From Acinetobacter kyonggiensis (GTDB lineage Bacteria; Pseudomonadota; Gammaproteobacteria; Pseudomonadales; Moraxellaceae), in the NCBI RefSeq assembly GCF_900107285.1, contig NZ_FNPK01000015.1, positions 26,813-90,812 of the forward strand: a stretch of 64,000 nt of DNA, read 5' to 3'. Below, one piece after another: positions 30,998 through 41,316 of this stretch. Position numbers and translations under genes: made by a program. The notes beneath the pieces were generated by a model. The model saw only the letters and a program-made list of their open reading frames with translations, was not told where the DNA came from and searched no databases. How positions within the stretch are numbered: the stretch's first letter is position 1; every line of letters starts with the position of its first letter.

Positions 30998-33900
30998 ATG
31001 AATATTTCACGTTTCTTTATTCTGCGCCCCGTCGCCACCGTGCTGCTGATGCTGGCGTTACTGTTCAGTGGGCTGCTGGTGTGGCGTCTTCTACCAGTTT
31101 CCGCCTTGCCACAGGTGGATTATCCGATTATTCAAATTTATACCTTTCAGCCGGGTGCTAATCCAGATACGGTGCAGCGCACGGTGACGGTGCCGTTAGA
31201 ACGGGAAATGGGCAAAATTGCAGGCTTGAAGCAAATGTCTTCGAACAGTTCAGTCGGAGCATCGGTCATCACGCTGCAATTTGAATTAAGCGCAGAACTG
31301 GGTGTGGTGGAGCAGGAAGTACAGTCAGCACTCAGCACAGCCAGCAGCAAACTGCCTAGTGATTTACCTACACCACCAATTTATCGCAAAGTTAATCCAG
31401 CCGATGTTCCGGTTATTACGCTGGCGGTCAGCTCCAAAACTTTAGCGCTCACTACAGTCTATGACATGGTAGATACACGGGTTGCGCAAAAACTGTCACA
31501 GCTTTCAGGGGTTGGTATGGTCAGCCTTGCTGGCGGGCAGCGTCCAGCCATACGGGTGCAGATGAATCCTGCTGCTTTGGCGGCTTATAAAATGAGCGCT
31601 GAGGATGTCCGTGCAGCAATTAATGCGGCCAATACCAATCAACCCAAGGGCAGTTTTGATGGGCCTTACCGCACCACCATGCTAGATGCCAACGACCAAA
31701 TCCGCTCTATTACGGATTATGAAAATCTGATTTTACGCTGGAACAGCGGTGCGCCGATCCGCCTAAAAGATGTCGCGAAAGTGATTGAAGGCAGTGAAGA
31801 CCGATACATGGCGGCATGGGCGGACAGCCAGTCTGCCATTCTGGTTAATGTGCAGCGCCAGCCGAATGCCAATGTTATTCAGGTGGCGGATCAAATTAAG
31901 CAGGTTTTGCCAGAACTACAGCGTAATCTGCCTGAAAATGTGCAAATTAGGGTACTGACAGACCGCACGGAAAGCATCCGCAGCGCCATTCAGGATGTAC
32001 AGAAAGAGCTGGTATTTGCAGTTTGCCTTGTGGTGATGGTGACGTTCCTGTTTTTAAGAAACCTGTCTGCCACTATTATTCCGAGCATTGCGGTGCCACT
32101 GTCAATCATCGGCACCTTTGTGCTGATGCATTTTCTTGGCTTTTCGGTCAATAACCTGACGTTGATGGCTTTAACCATCGCGACAGGCTTCGTGGTGGAT
32201 GATGCGATTGTGATGCTGGAAAATATTGCACGGCACCGCGAATCGGGGGAAAGTCTGCTACAGGCTGCGCTCAAAGGGTCAAGGGAAATTGGATTTACCT
32301 TAATTTCTTTAACTATTTCGCTGATTGCCGTGCTGATTCCTTTGTTGTTTATGGGCGATGTTGTTGGTCGGCTGTTCCATGAATTTGCTGTGACTTTAGC
32401 AGCGGCAATTGGCTTATCGCTTATTGTATCTTTAACTTTGACCCCGATGATGTGCGCTTATTTGCTTAAAGATGCAAAACATGCGCCACGCCGTAGCCGC
32501 TGGAGTTTGGATCGGATTATTCAGCGCTATGGCAAGGCGCTGCAATGGGTATTTCAGCATCAGGCACTAATGCTTGCGGTGATGCTTGGCACCGTAGTTT
32601 TGGCTGGTGCATTGTACTGGATCATTCCTAAAGGTTTTTTCCCCATACAGGACAGTGGAGTCATACAGGTGGTGACCGAAGCACCAGATGATATTTCCTT
32701 TACGGCGATGGGTGAACGGCAGCAGGCACTGGCCAGCCAGATTTTAAAAGACCCTGCGGTTGAGAGCTTATCTTCATTTATCGGCATTGATGCCAATAAT
32801 CCAAAACTCAGCAATGGACGCATTCTGATTAACCTGAAAGCGCATGCCGAGCGCGACAGTGCAGATCAGGTCATAGCGCGCCTGAAACAGCAGTTCAGCC
32901 ATGTGCAGGGAATTAAAGGCTGGATGCAGCCAGTGCAGGAGCTCAGCATTGAGGACAAAATCAGTCGGACTCAATACCAACTGAGTCTAACCGCAGCCAA
33001 AGTGGAAGATTTGCAGCAGTTTAGTCCTGTCTTTGTCGAAGCTCTACGGCAGCAGCCAGAGTTCTCGGACGTTGCTAGTGAAGACGGAGGTCAAGGTCTG
33101 CAAGCATTTATTGATGTCAACCGCGATGCGGCTGCGCGTTTAGGCTTGAGTATTGAAGATATCAGCCGAGCCTTACAGAATTTGTTTGCGCAGCGCCAAA
33201 TTGCTACTTTATATACGCAGGCGAATCAGTACCGCATTGTGCTGGAACTTGACCCCAGCTTGACGCAAGGCATTGATGCGCTGAATCAAACCTATATTCA
33301 AAATGCCAGCGGTGAGCCAGTGCTGCTCAGTTCCGTGGCTGTGGTTGTGCAAAAGCGCACTCCAGTTCTTTTGCAGCAGCAGGCGCAGTTCCCCGCCCAT
33401 AGTGTGTCTTTCAATTTAGCATCGGGAGTTTCCCTTGGTGAAGGCATTCAAGCCATTCACCGTGTTGAAGATTCTCTGAATCTGCCAGCAGAGGTCAACG
33501 TGCAGTTACAGGGCGCAGCAGCGGCCTTTGAAAACTCATTGCAGCATACCTTTTGGCTGGTGTTGGCAGCCATTGTGACCATGTATCTGGTGTTGGGCAT
33601 GCTGTATGAAAGCTTTATTCATCCAATTACCATTCTTTCGACCTTGCCTTCAGCGGCCATTGGTGCGCTGCTGGCGCTGTTTATAGTTGGCCGTCCACTG
33701 GATATGATTGCTTTAATTGGCATCATTCTGCTGATTGGTTTGGTCAAAAAAAATGGCATTATGATGGTGGATTTTGCCTTAGCAGCACAGCGTAATGACG
33801 GTCTCTCAGCGCAGCAGGCGATTTATCAAGCTGCCTTAATGCGCTTCAGGCCAATTTTGATGACCACGCTGGCAGCTCTCGTTGGAGCCATTCCTCTGAT

Positions 33901-34081
33901 GCTGGCTTCAGGTTCTGGTGCTGAACTGCGCCAGCCTTTGGGCATTGTGATGGTGGGCGGCTTGATTTTAAGCCAGTTGCTGACATTATTCACCACACCC
34001 GTAGTTTATCTGTTCTTTGACCGCTTGCAACAAGCCCAGTCGGCAGTGCCAGCCATGAATGAAACGGGAGATGCGCCTTGA
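30998..34081 (+). CDS. RND efflux permease, MdtB-like (first of two)
   Basis: A 1027-residue resistance-nodulation-division pump with twelve membrane segments and two large periplasmic loops. Typical segments are the N-terminal FILRPVATVLLMLALLFSG, the TM4 aspartate pair in ATGFVVDDAIVMLENIARH and the late IALIGIILLIGLVKKNGIM. It is 3 nt after the adaptor. Pairing with a second pump gene mirrors MdtBC, where two different subunits form one trimer. The substrate may be a siderophore or a drug; the iron-linked operon argues for a siderophore. Confidence 0.92.
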   Translation: MNISRFFILRPVATVLLMLALLFSGLLVWRLLPVSALPQVDYPIIQIYTFQPGANPDTVQRTVTVPLEREMGKIAGLKQMSSNSSVGASVITLQFELSAELGVVEQEVQSALSTASSKLPSDLPTPPIYRKVNPADVPVITLAVSSKTLALTTVYDMVDTRVAQKLSQLSGVGMVSLAGGQRPAIRVQMNPAALAAYKMSAEDVRAAINAANTNQPKGSFDGPYRTTMLDANDQIRSITDYENLILRWNSGAPIRLKDVAKVIEGSEDRYMAAWADSQSAILVNVQRQPNANVIQVADQIKQVLPELQRNLPENVQIRVLTDRTESIRSAIQDVQKELVFAVCLVVMVTFLFLRNLSATIIPSIAVPLSIIGTFVLMHFLGFSVNNLTLMALTIATGFVVDDAIVMLENIARHRESGESLLQAALKGSREIGFTLISLTISLIAVLIPLLFMGDVVGRLFHEFAVTLAAAIGLSLIVSLTLTPMMCAYLLKDAKHAPRRSRWSLDRIIQRYGKALQWVFQHQALMLAVMLGTVVLAGALYWIIPKGFFPIQDSGVIQVVTEAPDDISFTAMGERQQALASQILKDPAVESLSSFIGIDANNPKLSNGRILINLKAHAERDSADQVIARLKQQFSHVQGIKGWMQPVQELSIEDKISRTQYQLSLTAAKVEDLQQFSPVFVEALRQQPEFSDVASEDGGQGLQAFIDVNRDAAARLGLSIEDISRALQNLFAQRQIATLYTQANQYRIVLELDPSLTQGIDALNQTYIQNASGEPVLLSSVAVVVQKRTPVLLQQQAQFPAHSVSFNLASGVSLGEGIQAIHRVEDSLNLPAEVNVQLQGAAAAFENSLQHTFWLVLAAIVTMYLVLGMLYESFIHPITILSTLPSAAIGALLALFIVGRPLDMIALIGIILLIGLVKKNGIMMVDFALAAQRNDGLSAQQAIYQAALMRFRPILMTTLAALVGAIPLMLASGSGAELRQPLGIVMVGGLILSQLLTLFTTPVVYLFFDRLQQAQSAVPAMNETGDAP

Positions 34082-37000
34082 GCCTACTTTCCACTTTTAT
34101 TCACCGTCCAGTGGCCAGTGTTTTACTGGTAATCGCGATTGTGCTGCTGGGTATATTGGCCTATTTTCGCTTGCCAGTCGCGGCCTTGCCGCAGGCAGAT
34201 ATTCCAACTATTGTGGTTCGGGCCAGCTTGCCAGGGGCCAGCCCTGAAAGTATATCGGCTACGGTTGCCGCACCACTGGAACGTGCCATGATGGGCGTTT
34301 CTGGGGTAAAAAGCATTAATTCATCTAGCAACCAAAATGCCACACAGGTGGTTTTACATTTCGACCTAGATACTGATATCAACGAAGCAGCGCGAGAGGT
34401 GCAAGCAGCCATTAATGCCGCCATGTCGCAGCTTCCTTCTGGCATGCCCAGTCCACCTGAATATTTTAAGATCAATCCGAGCCAAAGCCCGATTTTTTAT
34501 TTGGCATTCAGTTCAAAGCATCTATCGGCTGGCAAGCTGTATGAAATTGCCAGCAATCAGTTACAGCCAAATTTGGCACAAATTAGCGGTGTTGGTGATG
34601 TCAGCATTGATGGGGCATCCATGCCAGCGGTGCGGATTACTTTAAATCCGAATGCGCTGATTTCGCAAGGCATATCACTGGAGCAAGTGCGTGAAGCAAT
34701 TGTCAAAAGCAATGTGCAGCAGGCTTTGGGTGTGGTGGAAACTAAGCAGCTGCGCTGGCAGGTGGCGCTCTCGGCCAATTTGAAAAATGCTGCGGATTTT
34801 GCCAATTTGGTTATTCATCAGCATGGTCAGACCGCCGTTCGCCTTAAAGATGTAGCCGAAGTTCAGGATGCGGTAGAGAACCGTTATGTCAGTGGTTTTC
34901 ATAATGGTGAACCTGCGGTGATTCTTAAAATCAGCCGGCAGCCGAATGCCAATACCGTGGCTGTAATTGAAAAAATTAAACAGAAACTGCCGCAGCTACG
35001 TTCGCAGATTCCCGCCGATGCGCAGCTCAGCATTGTGATGGATGGTTCGGAAATGATCCGCGCTGGATTAAATGAAGCGCGTGATACTTTACTGTTTTCG
35101 ATGCTACTGGTGATTATTGTGGTGGCGTTGATGCTGGGGCGTCTGCAAAGTGCTTTGGTTCCAAGCATTACGATGCTGGTTACCCTGATTGGCGCGTGCA
35201 GTTTGATTTATTTGGCGGGTTTTTCGCTGAATAATCTCTCCATTATGGCGGTAATTGTGGCGATTGGCTTGGTGGTGGATGATGCGATTGTGGTGCTGGA
35301 AAATATTGAGCGTCACATTGAACAGGGAGAGCCGCCTGTGCAAGCTGCCCTTAAGGGCATTCAGGAAGTCGGCATGACCTTAATTGCCATGAATCTGGCC
35401 TTGGCGGTGATTTTTATCTCCGTGCTGTTTATGGGCGGTGTGATCGAGCGGCTATTTAGGGAGTTTTCTTTAACGCTGGTATTTATCGTGCTTTTATCGG
35501 TTTTCATCTCGCTGGCACTGACACCAAGTTTGTCGGCACGCTGCCTGAAACCGCTTGAAAGCGCTAAACATAATGCTTTATACCGAATCAGCCAAGGCTG
35601 TATGCAGAAACTCAGCCAAGGCTATTTGCATTCCTTAAAATGGATGATCGGGCATAGCTATGTGGTAATTTTACTGTGGGGCAGTGCCATTGCAGCTTCG
35701 GTCTATCTATATCAGGCACTGCCGAAACGGGTACTGCCCGAACAGGACACTGGGCGCGTTGAAGCGTTTATCCGCGGTGATGACGGATTTTCTTTCCAGA
35801 TTATGCAGCCGAAAATTGCGGCGTTTAGCCAAAGCCTGTTAAGCGATCCAGCAGTCAAAGATGTGATCGGCACATCGGGCGGTGCAGGCGGAACAACCAA
35901 TTCCTTTTTAATGGTGAACCTCAAGCCTAAGGCCGAGCGTGAGGGTAAAGCTTCACATGAAATTGTCGAGCGGATGAAGCAAAATGCGCCGTGGCAGGCT
36001 GGCGCAGTTTTTTCAGCATGGGTTGAACAGGAGCTTGAACTGGATGATCCATTTTCCAGTAGCAGCGGTCAAGATCATATGCTACTGCTCCAGTCAGATA
36101 ATATTGCACTATTACGTGAATGGGCGCCAAAAGTTACCCAAGCGATGCAGAAGCTGCCGCAGTTGGAAGAAGTGGAAACTACGGGCGATGAAGGCGCACA
36201 GCATGTCACGCTGGATATTGACCGTGAAGCAGCGCAGCGTTTGGGCGTGAATATTGAAAGCATTTCCAGCGTGTTGAACAACTCATTTTCGCAGCGCCAG
36301 ATTTCTACGATTTATGATCAAAGCAATCAATTTCATGTGGTGATGGAAGTTGATCAGCAGTTTACCCAGCAGCCAGAATCACTGACCAATGTGAAAATTC
36401 CAAATCAGCAAGGCGAATATGTGCCGCTCAGCAACTTCGCTACATGGTCTTATGGCATTAGTAATGATCGGGTTTACCGACGTAATCAGTATGCTGCCAT
36501 GGGCATTGGCTATGTGGTGAAGCAAGGCTACAGTGCTGAACAGGCGGATGCAGCCATTCGCAGCCTTTTGCCAGAAATTATGCTGCCGAATGAGATTTTC
36601 ATGACCGCAGACAAAGATGTAGAGGCAGAAAGCTTACAGGCAGGATTAAGTACACCATTACTAATTTTAGCAGTGATTGGTCTGATTTATATTCTACTGG
36701 GGGTGACGTATGAAAGCGTAATGCATCCCTTAACGATTTTATCCACGATTCCAGCGGTCGCCTTAGGTGCATTGCTGACGCTGTGGTTGTTTAATTTTCA
36801 ATTCACCTTAATTGCACTGCTGGGTATGTTTCTGCTGATTGGCATTGTGGTGAAAAATGCCATTCTGCTGATTGATTTTACTTTGCAGGAACGCCGTGCA
36901 GGAAAATCTGCCCGTGACGCAGTCCTGTCGGCAGCGGCATTGCGCTTCCGCCCGATTTTAATGACCAATACAGCGGCTTTGCTGGGCGCTATTCCTTTGG

Positions 37001-37182
37001 CATTCAGCTGGGGTGAAGGTGCGGAACTGCGCCAGCCTTTAGGCGTGGTCATTGCTGGCGGCTTAGCGCTGGGGCAACTGCTGACGCTGTATACCACACC
37101 CATTATGTATTTGCTGTTGGAAAAAACAGCGCAGCAATTTCAACGATTAAATATAAAAAATGCCTTGAGCTTAGGAAAATAG
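34078..37182 (+). CDS. RND efflux permease, MdtC-like (second of two)
   Basis: A 1034-residue RND pump, partner of the preceding gene. It has LSTFIHRPVASVLLVIAIVL, the TM4 aspartates in AIGLVVDDAIVVLENIERH and LLGMFLLIGIVVKNAILLID. The start codon is TTG at 34078, overlapping the stop of the upstream pump (TTGA) and preceded by GGGAG at 8 nt, so its translation is probably coupled to the first pump. This fits a heteromeric MdtBC-type trimer with fixed subunit ratio. Confidence 0.92.
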   Translation: MSLLSTFIHRPVASVLLVIAIVLLGILAYFRLPVAALPQADIPTIVVRASLPGASPESISATVAAPLERAMMGVSGVKSINSSSNQNATQVVLHFDLDTDINEAAREVQAAINAAMSQLPSGMPSPPEYFKINPSQSPIFYLAFSSKHLSAGKLYEIASNQLQPNLAQISGVGDVSIDGASMPAVRITLNPNALISQGISLEQVREAIVKSNVQQALGVVETKQLRWQVALSANLKNAADFANLVIHQHGQTAVRLKDVAEVQDAVENRYVSGFHNGEPAVILKISRQPNANTVAVIEKIKQKLPQLRSQIPADAQLSIVMDGSEMIRAGLNEARDTLLFSMLLVIIVVALMLGRLQSALVPSITMLVTLIGACSLIYLAGFSLNNLSIMAVIVAIGLVVDDAIVVLENIERHIEQGEPPVQAALKGIQEVGMTLIAMNLALAVIFISVLFMGGVIERLFREFSLTLVFIVLLSVFISLALTPSLSARCLKPLESAKHNALYRISQGCMQKLSQGYLHSLKWMIGHSYVVILLWGSAIAASVYLYQALPKRVLPEQDTGRVEAFIRGDDGFSFQIMQPKIAAFSQSLLSDPAVKDVIGTSGGAGGTTNSFLMVNLKPKAEREGKASHEIVERMKQNAPWQAGAVFSAWVEQELELDDPFSSSSGQDHMLLLQSDNIALLREWAPKVTQAMQKLPQLEEVETTGDEGAQHVTLDIDREAAQRLGVNIESISSVLNNSFSQRQISTIYDQSNQFHVVMEVDQQFTQQPESLTNVKIPNQQGEYVPLSNFATWSYGISNDRVYRRNQYAAMGIGYVVKQGYSAEQADAAIRSLLPEIMLPNEIFMTADKDVEAESLQAGLSTPLLILAVIGLIYILLGVTYESVMHPLTILSTIPAVALGALLTLWLFNFQFTLIALLGMFLLIGIVVKNAILLIDFTLQERRAGKSARDAVLSAAALRFRPILMTNTAALLGAIPLAFSWGEGAELRQPLGVVIAGGLALGQLLTLYTTPIMYLLLEKTAQQFQRLNIKNALSLGK

Positions 37183-37187
37183 GAACA

Positions 37188-38597
37188 ATGTGGATGCAGA
37201 GTTTGCGCTATAAAAATGCAGTTTGCCTCAGTGGCTTAATGATATTGACAGCATGCGCTTCGACCGCTGTGTTGCGGCCACCAGAATATCAGGTGCCTAA
37301 GGTTCAGATAGATGAACAGTATAAATATGCCAGCCTAAACTGGACAGCAACCGACGCGCTACAGCCAATTGAGGCAGATTGGTGGCAGATTTATCATGAC
37401 CCGATGCTCAGCCAACTGATACAGCAGTTGAATCAGGAAAATTTAAGCCTGCGACAGGCGGAAGCTCGTTTCCGTTATGCCAATGCATTGCTGGAACAAC
37501 AGCGGGCTGTCCGCCAGCCGAGTTTGGCGCTGAAGGCCTCTGCAAACCGCAGTGGCGGAAAAAATGCAGCTTCAAGTGGTCAATTCAGCAGCGAAATTCA
37601 GGCCAGCTGGATACCAGATGTATGGGGGCGAGTTGCAAAGGCTATAGAAGGACAGCAAGCCAATCTTGAAGCTTCTGGCGCAGAATTGCAGGCGGTCAAA
37701 TTAAGCCAGCAGCTGCTGGCCACAGAAGCCTATTGGAATATTCGTGTATTGGATGCGCAAATCAATATTCTTCAGCAAACACAGCAAAGTTATGTCCGTT
37801 CAGTACAGATTTTAAAGAATCAATATGCTGCTGGCATGATTGCGCGTGCAGATGTGATACAGGCCGAAACCCAGCTCAAACAGGTGCAGATACAGCAGCT
37901 TGAAAAGCAAAGAGAACGTAATTTACAAGAAAATATTTTGGCTATTTTACAAGGTCTGGGCATTGCTCAATTTCAACTGCTGCCACAAAAAATAGTATTT
38001 CAAGTACCGAAGTTGCCGACACAACTGCCTAGTCGTTTATTAATACAGCGACCTGATGTCATACGTGCTGAACGTGATTTAGCTGCGACCCATGCGCAGC
38101 TGGGATTGGCGCAAACTGCATGGCTACCAGACGTTAGTATTGGTTTGAACAGCGCTGTGAACAGCCAGATTTTCAGTCAGTTGTTCCAGTCTCCGCAGTA
38201 TTTATGGTCGGCTGGGCTAAAAGCCGCTGCTGTGCTATGGGATGGTGGTAAAAGAAAAGCCGACATCGCTGCCGCGCAAGCAAATCATGATGAAAAATCT
38301 CTAGCCTATAAACAGGCTGTGCTGACAGGCTTGAAAGAAGTGGAAGATGCACTGATGCAGTCTGCCAGTTTCAGGCAGCAGCAGGCAGAGCAAGCTAAAT
38401 TATCTGCGCTGGCTGTGGAAAATGAGCGAGTCGTTACACGGCGCTATAATGCAGGTTTGGTGAGCTATCTGGAAGTGGTGAGTGCTCAAAATTTAAGACT
38501 GCAAGCAGAACAGGCTGCTTTAGAACTCAAGCAGTTGCAGCTTAAAAATACAGCACAATTGATTGCAGCATTGGGTGGAAATTACGCTTTGTCTTAA
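37188..38597 (+). CDS. Outer-membrane efflux lipoprotein (NodT/OprM family)
   Basis: A 469-residue TolC-like channel. The signal ends in the lipobox LMILTAC, so it is a lipoprotein. Two repeats of outer-membrane efflux domain follow: the first from about 60 (DWWQIYHDPMLSQLIQQL) and the second from about 260 (LLIQRPDVIRAERDLAATHA, then GGKRKADIAAAQ). RYNAGLVSYLEVVSAQ is a typical late motif. With the adaptor and pumps it completes a tripartite export system. TAGGAACA precedes the ATG; it begins 5 nt after the pump. A strong terminator ends the operon downstream. Confidence 0.92.
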   Translation: MWMQSLRYKNAVCLSGLMILTACASTAVLRPPEYQVPKVQIDEQYKYASLNWTATDALQPIEADWWQIYHDPMLSQLIQQLNQENLSLRQAEARFRYANALLEQQRAVRQPSLALKASANRSGGKNAASSGQFSSEIQASWIPDVWGRVAKAIEGQQANLEASGAELQAVKLSQQLLATEAYWNIRVLDAQINILQQTQQSYVRSVQILKNQYAAGMIARADVIQAETQLKQVQIQQLEKQRERNLQENILAILQGLGIAQFQLLPQKIVFQVPKLPTQLPSRLLIQRPDVIRAERDLAATHAQLGLAQTAWLPDVSIGLNSAVNSQIFSQLFQSPQYLWSAGLKAAAVLWDGGKRKADIAAAQANHDEKSLAYKQAVLTGLKEVEDALMQSASFRQQQAEQAKLSALAVENERVVTRRYNAGLVSYLEVVSAQNLRLQAEQAALELKQLQLKNTAQLIAALGGNYALS

Positions 38598-38681
38598 TGC
38601 TATTTTAAATAAATAGAGTCCGTTGCTATTTCAGCCATACATTAAATTTTAGTTAATCTTAGGGCACAAATAATGTCTGTT

Positions 38682-38717
38682 AGTTAAAGAATTTAGACAT
38701 AAATTCTTTAACTTTTA
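38682..38717 (+). terminator. Intrinsic terminator of the PepSY-RND operon
   Basis: AGTTAAAGAATTTA (38682-38695) is perfectly complementary to 38700-38713 with a GACA loop, followed by TTTTATTCTT. Confidence 0.8.
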
Positions 38718-38843
38718 TTCTTCATGAAAAAATTTGTGATTTATGCAGGTTATCTAATGGCTAAATTCTACGAAATATAACTTACACATTAAAAGTACAG
38801 TATTGATGCGTAAATAGAATCTTTTATAGGCAATGCATGCATC

Positions 38844-38868
38844 AAAAAGAGCGCCTGGGCGCTCTTGA
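38844..38868 (-). terminator. Intrinsic terminator of hchA
   Basis: AAGAGCGC (38847-38854) pairs with GCGCTCTT (38859-38866). Read on the minus strand the GC-rich stem is followed by TTTTTGA. It begins 16 nt past the hchA stop. Confidence 0.8.
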
Positions 38869-38883
38869 TTTAACAAAATTTAA

Positions 38884-39753
38884 CTATTGAACCTCAGCCA
38901 AGAGTGCTTGCGCTGCCATTTTACCCAAAGTATTTGATGCCAAAGGACTGTCTCCGGTAATTAACTTACGGTCTTGAATACACTGCCCAGACATTTCTTT
39001 ATTAACCACTTGGACACCCAACTTTTCTAAGCGATCTGCCAGTAACCAAGGTAATTCGCCCGGCATATAACCAATGTCCAAATTGGCTCCTTGATCCAGT
39101 GCATCGGGGAAAACACACATTTTATAACCTTTGAAAATATAGTTTTCGGGTGCTTCATTCAATGCAGCAGCCAATAAACCTGCTGGCCCATGACACAAGG
39201 AAATGACAAATTTATCTTTGGCTACTGCCCATTTTAGTAAGGTTTTTAAGTCTTCACTTTCTGGTAGACCAATTAAAGCCCCATGTCCACCAGGAATAAG
39301 AACAGCCAAATAAGGAGAGTTGTCACCTAAACTGCTTTTCAATACATCTGCTAATTTTAAAGGTTTTTTAAACTGAGTTAAGTATTTTTGGAATGTTGCA
39401 GGCACGACAGTATCTTCATGTGGCATTGCCCACATTTCAAGTTTAACGGGATTGCCCGATAAAGTGGCAATGTCAATATCAAAGCCCGCACGGTCTAAAT
39501 GGTACATCGGCAGTAAAGTTTCCACTGGATGATTGCCTGTAGAAAAAAACTTACCATTTTTCATCAATAAATAGCGTTCATCGCTTGCGATCATCAGAAT
39601 TTTTTTATGCCCAATATAAGGCGTTGGATAGTCTGTTCCATCAAAATCAGTTTTACTGGCGGTGTATTGGGAAAGTGAATAAGGTGAAGGGAAAAAGGCA
39701 TTATCTTCAGCTAAGTCAGGAGTTGGATTACGGTCTTGGCTGGTCTGTGCCAT
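38884..39753 (-). CDS. hchA: Hsp31-type glyoxalase III / protein deglycase
   Basis: A 289-residue DJ-1/PfpI superfamily protein. It has the Hsp31 N-terminal extension, the nucleophile elbow [12 protein letters not shown] with the catalytic cysteine and adjacent histidine, [15 protein letters not shown], and [18 protein letters not shown]. It detoxifies methylglyoxal without glutathione and has holdase/deglycase activity in E. coli. An AAGGAGAA ribosome-binding site precedes the ATG. It is monocistronic, with its own terminator. Confidence 0.92.
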   Translation of the reverse strand: MAQTSQDRNPTPDLAEDNAFFPSPYSLSQYTASKTDFDGTDYPTPYIGHKKILMIASDERYLLMKNGKFFSTGNHPVETLLPMYHLDRAGFDIDIATLSGNPVKLEMWAMPHEDTVVPATFQKYLTQFKKPLKLADVLKSSLGDNSPYLAVLIPGGHGALIGLPESEDLKTLLKWAVAKDKFVISLCHGPAGLLAAALNEAPENYIFKGYKMCVFPDALDQGANLDIGYMPGELPWLLADRLEKLGVQVVNKEMSGQCIQDRKLITGDSPLASNTLGKMAAQALLAEVQ

Positions 39754-39908
39754 GCTGATTCTCCTTTGTTATTGTTTTATCATTTTCAATCTTGCTGCTA
39801 GAGTTTTGTACCACAGCTTATCTATTTAGCATAACAAAGTTTAAAACAGGCTCTGTTTTAATATGTAAATGTATTCTTTAACTCACGACAGAATAAACAT
39901 TTGGCAAT

Positions 39909-39938
39909 AAAAAACCCGACATCCTGTCGAGGTTTTAT
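39909..39938 (-). terminator. Intrinsic terminator of the chrBA operon
   Basis: AAAACC and CGACA (39911-39921) pair with TGTCG and GGTTTT (39925-39936) with one bulged A. On the minus strand a TTTTTTATT tract follows. It lies about 30 nt past the chrA stop. Confidence 0.75.
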
Positions 39939-39966
39939 AGCGAAAAATTTAGGCTTCAAATAGAAA

Positions 39967-41316
39967 TTACATTAAAAGTTTAATCGTTAAACCCACTAAA
40001 GCAGAACCGATGATGACCCTGAGCACACTTTGATTAAACTTAAACAGTGCGGCTACAGCTAAAATAGCAATAATGGCAGAAATATAATCGAAATTCCCCT
40101 CAAAACCCTGTGGCCAAAGTACGTGGTAACATAAAAATAGTGCCAAATTTAAAATGACTCCCACCACGGCAGCAGTAATGGCGGTTAAAGGGGCGGTGAA
40201 TTTAATTTGATTATGCGTAGATTCTATAATAGGTGCGCCTGCTAAAATGAAGAAAAACGAGAAAATAAAAGTGAACCACGTGACGATGATTGCACCTAAT
40301 GCACCTGCAATAAATTGATGTTCAGCTCCAAGCAGTGAATGGTTATAAGCTGCTAAGAACCCGACAAAAGCCACCACCATGATCAAGGGGCCAGGAGTAC
40401 TTTCACCTAAAGCTAGGCCATCAATCATTTGAGTAGGTGTTAACCAATGATAAAAACCAACCGCACCCTGATAAACATAAGGTAAAACAGCATAAGCACC
40501 ACCGAATGTCAGCAGTGCAGCTTTAGTAAAAAACCACGCCAGTTGAGTATAAGAATGACTCCATCCTAAAACTGCTGTTAAAGAAGCGAGTGGAATTGCC
40601 CATAAAAGTGCTGAAATTACCGCTATTTTGATTAGATGAGACCATTTAAAAATAGCATGTTCAGGTGTAGGGGTATCATCATCAATAATGGCGCGGCCAT
40701 AAGATTTTTGACTGGACTGATGTGCATTGAGCATGAATAAATCAGGATACTTTTTACCGACCAGATAACCCGATATTGCTGCACATAAAACAATTAAAGG
40801 AAAAGGGATATTCAAAATAAATATTGCCAGAAAAGCCACAACCGCAATCGCCCATAAGAATTTGTTCTTTAATGATCGACTGCCAATACGATAAGTGGCG
40901 TGAAATACAATGGCGGCAACCGCGGGCTTAATGCCATAAAACAGACCTGCAATGATGGGAACATTGCCATATTTCACATAGATCCAAGACAGTCCAATCA
41001 AGATAAAAAGCGAAGGTAGAACAAAGAAAACCCCTGCAATGATGCCACCTTTGGTTTTATGCATTAACCAGCCAATATAAGTGGCAAGTTGTTGAGCTTC
41101 GGGGCCGGGTAAGAGCATGCAATAATTCAATGCATGCATAAAACGCTGTTCTGAAATCCATTTTTTTTCTTCAACCAACTCTTGGTGCATAACCGCGATT
41201 TGCCCAGCAGGGCCGCCAAAGCTAATAAATCCAAGTTTTAACCAAAACTTGAAGGCTTGCCAAAAGCTGATAGATTCAATTTCTGTTTGATCTGCTAAAG
41301 ATGGCTTATTATTCAT
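39967..41316 (-). CDS. chrA: Chromate efflux transporter
   Basis: A 449-residue CHR-family antiporter made of two homologous halves. The first half begins FWLKLGFISFGGPAGQIAVMH and contains LNYCMLLPGPEAQQLATYIG; the second contains FFTKAALLTFGGAYAVLPYV and MIDGLALGESTPGPLIMVVAF. These FGG and PGP motifs define ChrA. It exports chromate driven by the proton motive force; sulfate status often matters because chromate enters by sulfate uptake. The start overlaps the chrB stop by 4 nt (ATGA), so both are translated together. Confidence 0.93.
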   Translation of the reverse strand: MNNKPSLADQTEIESISFWQAFKFWLKLGFISFGGPAGQIAVMHQELVEEKKWISEQRFMHALNYCMLLPGPEAQQLATYIGWLMHKTKGGIIAGVFFVLPSLFILIGLSWIYVKYGNVPIIAGLFYGIKPAVAAIVFHATYRIGSRSLKNKFLWAIAVVAFLAIFILNIPFPLIVLCAAISGYLVGKKYPDLFMLNAHQSSQKSYGRAIIDDDTPTPEHAIFKWSHLIKIAVISALLWAIPLASLTAVLGWSHSYTQLAWFFTKAALLTFGGAYAVLPYVYQGAVGFYHWLTPTQMIDGLALGESTPGPLIMVVAFVGFLAAYNHSLLGAEHQFIAGALGAIIVTWFTFIFSFFFILAGAPIIESTHNQIKFTAPLTAITAAVVGVILNLALFLCYHVLWPQGFEGNFDYISAIIAILAVAALFKFNQSVLRVIIGSALVGLTIKLLM

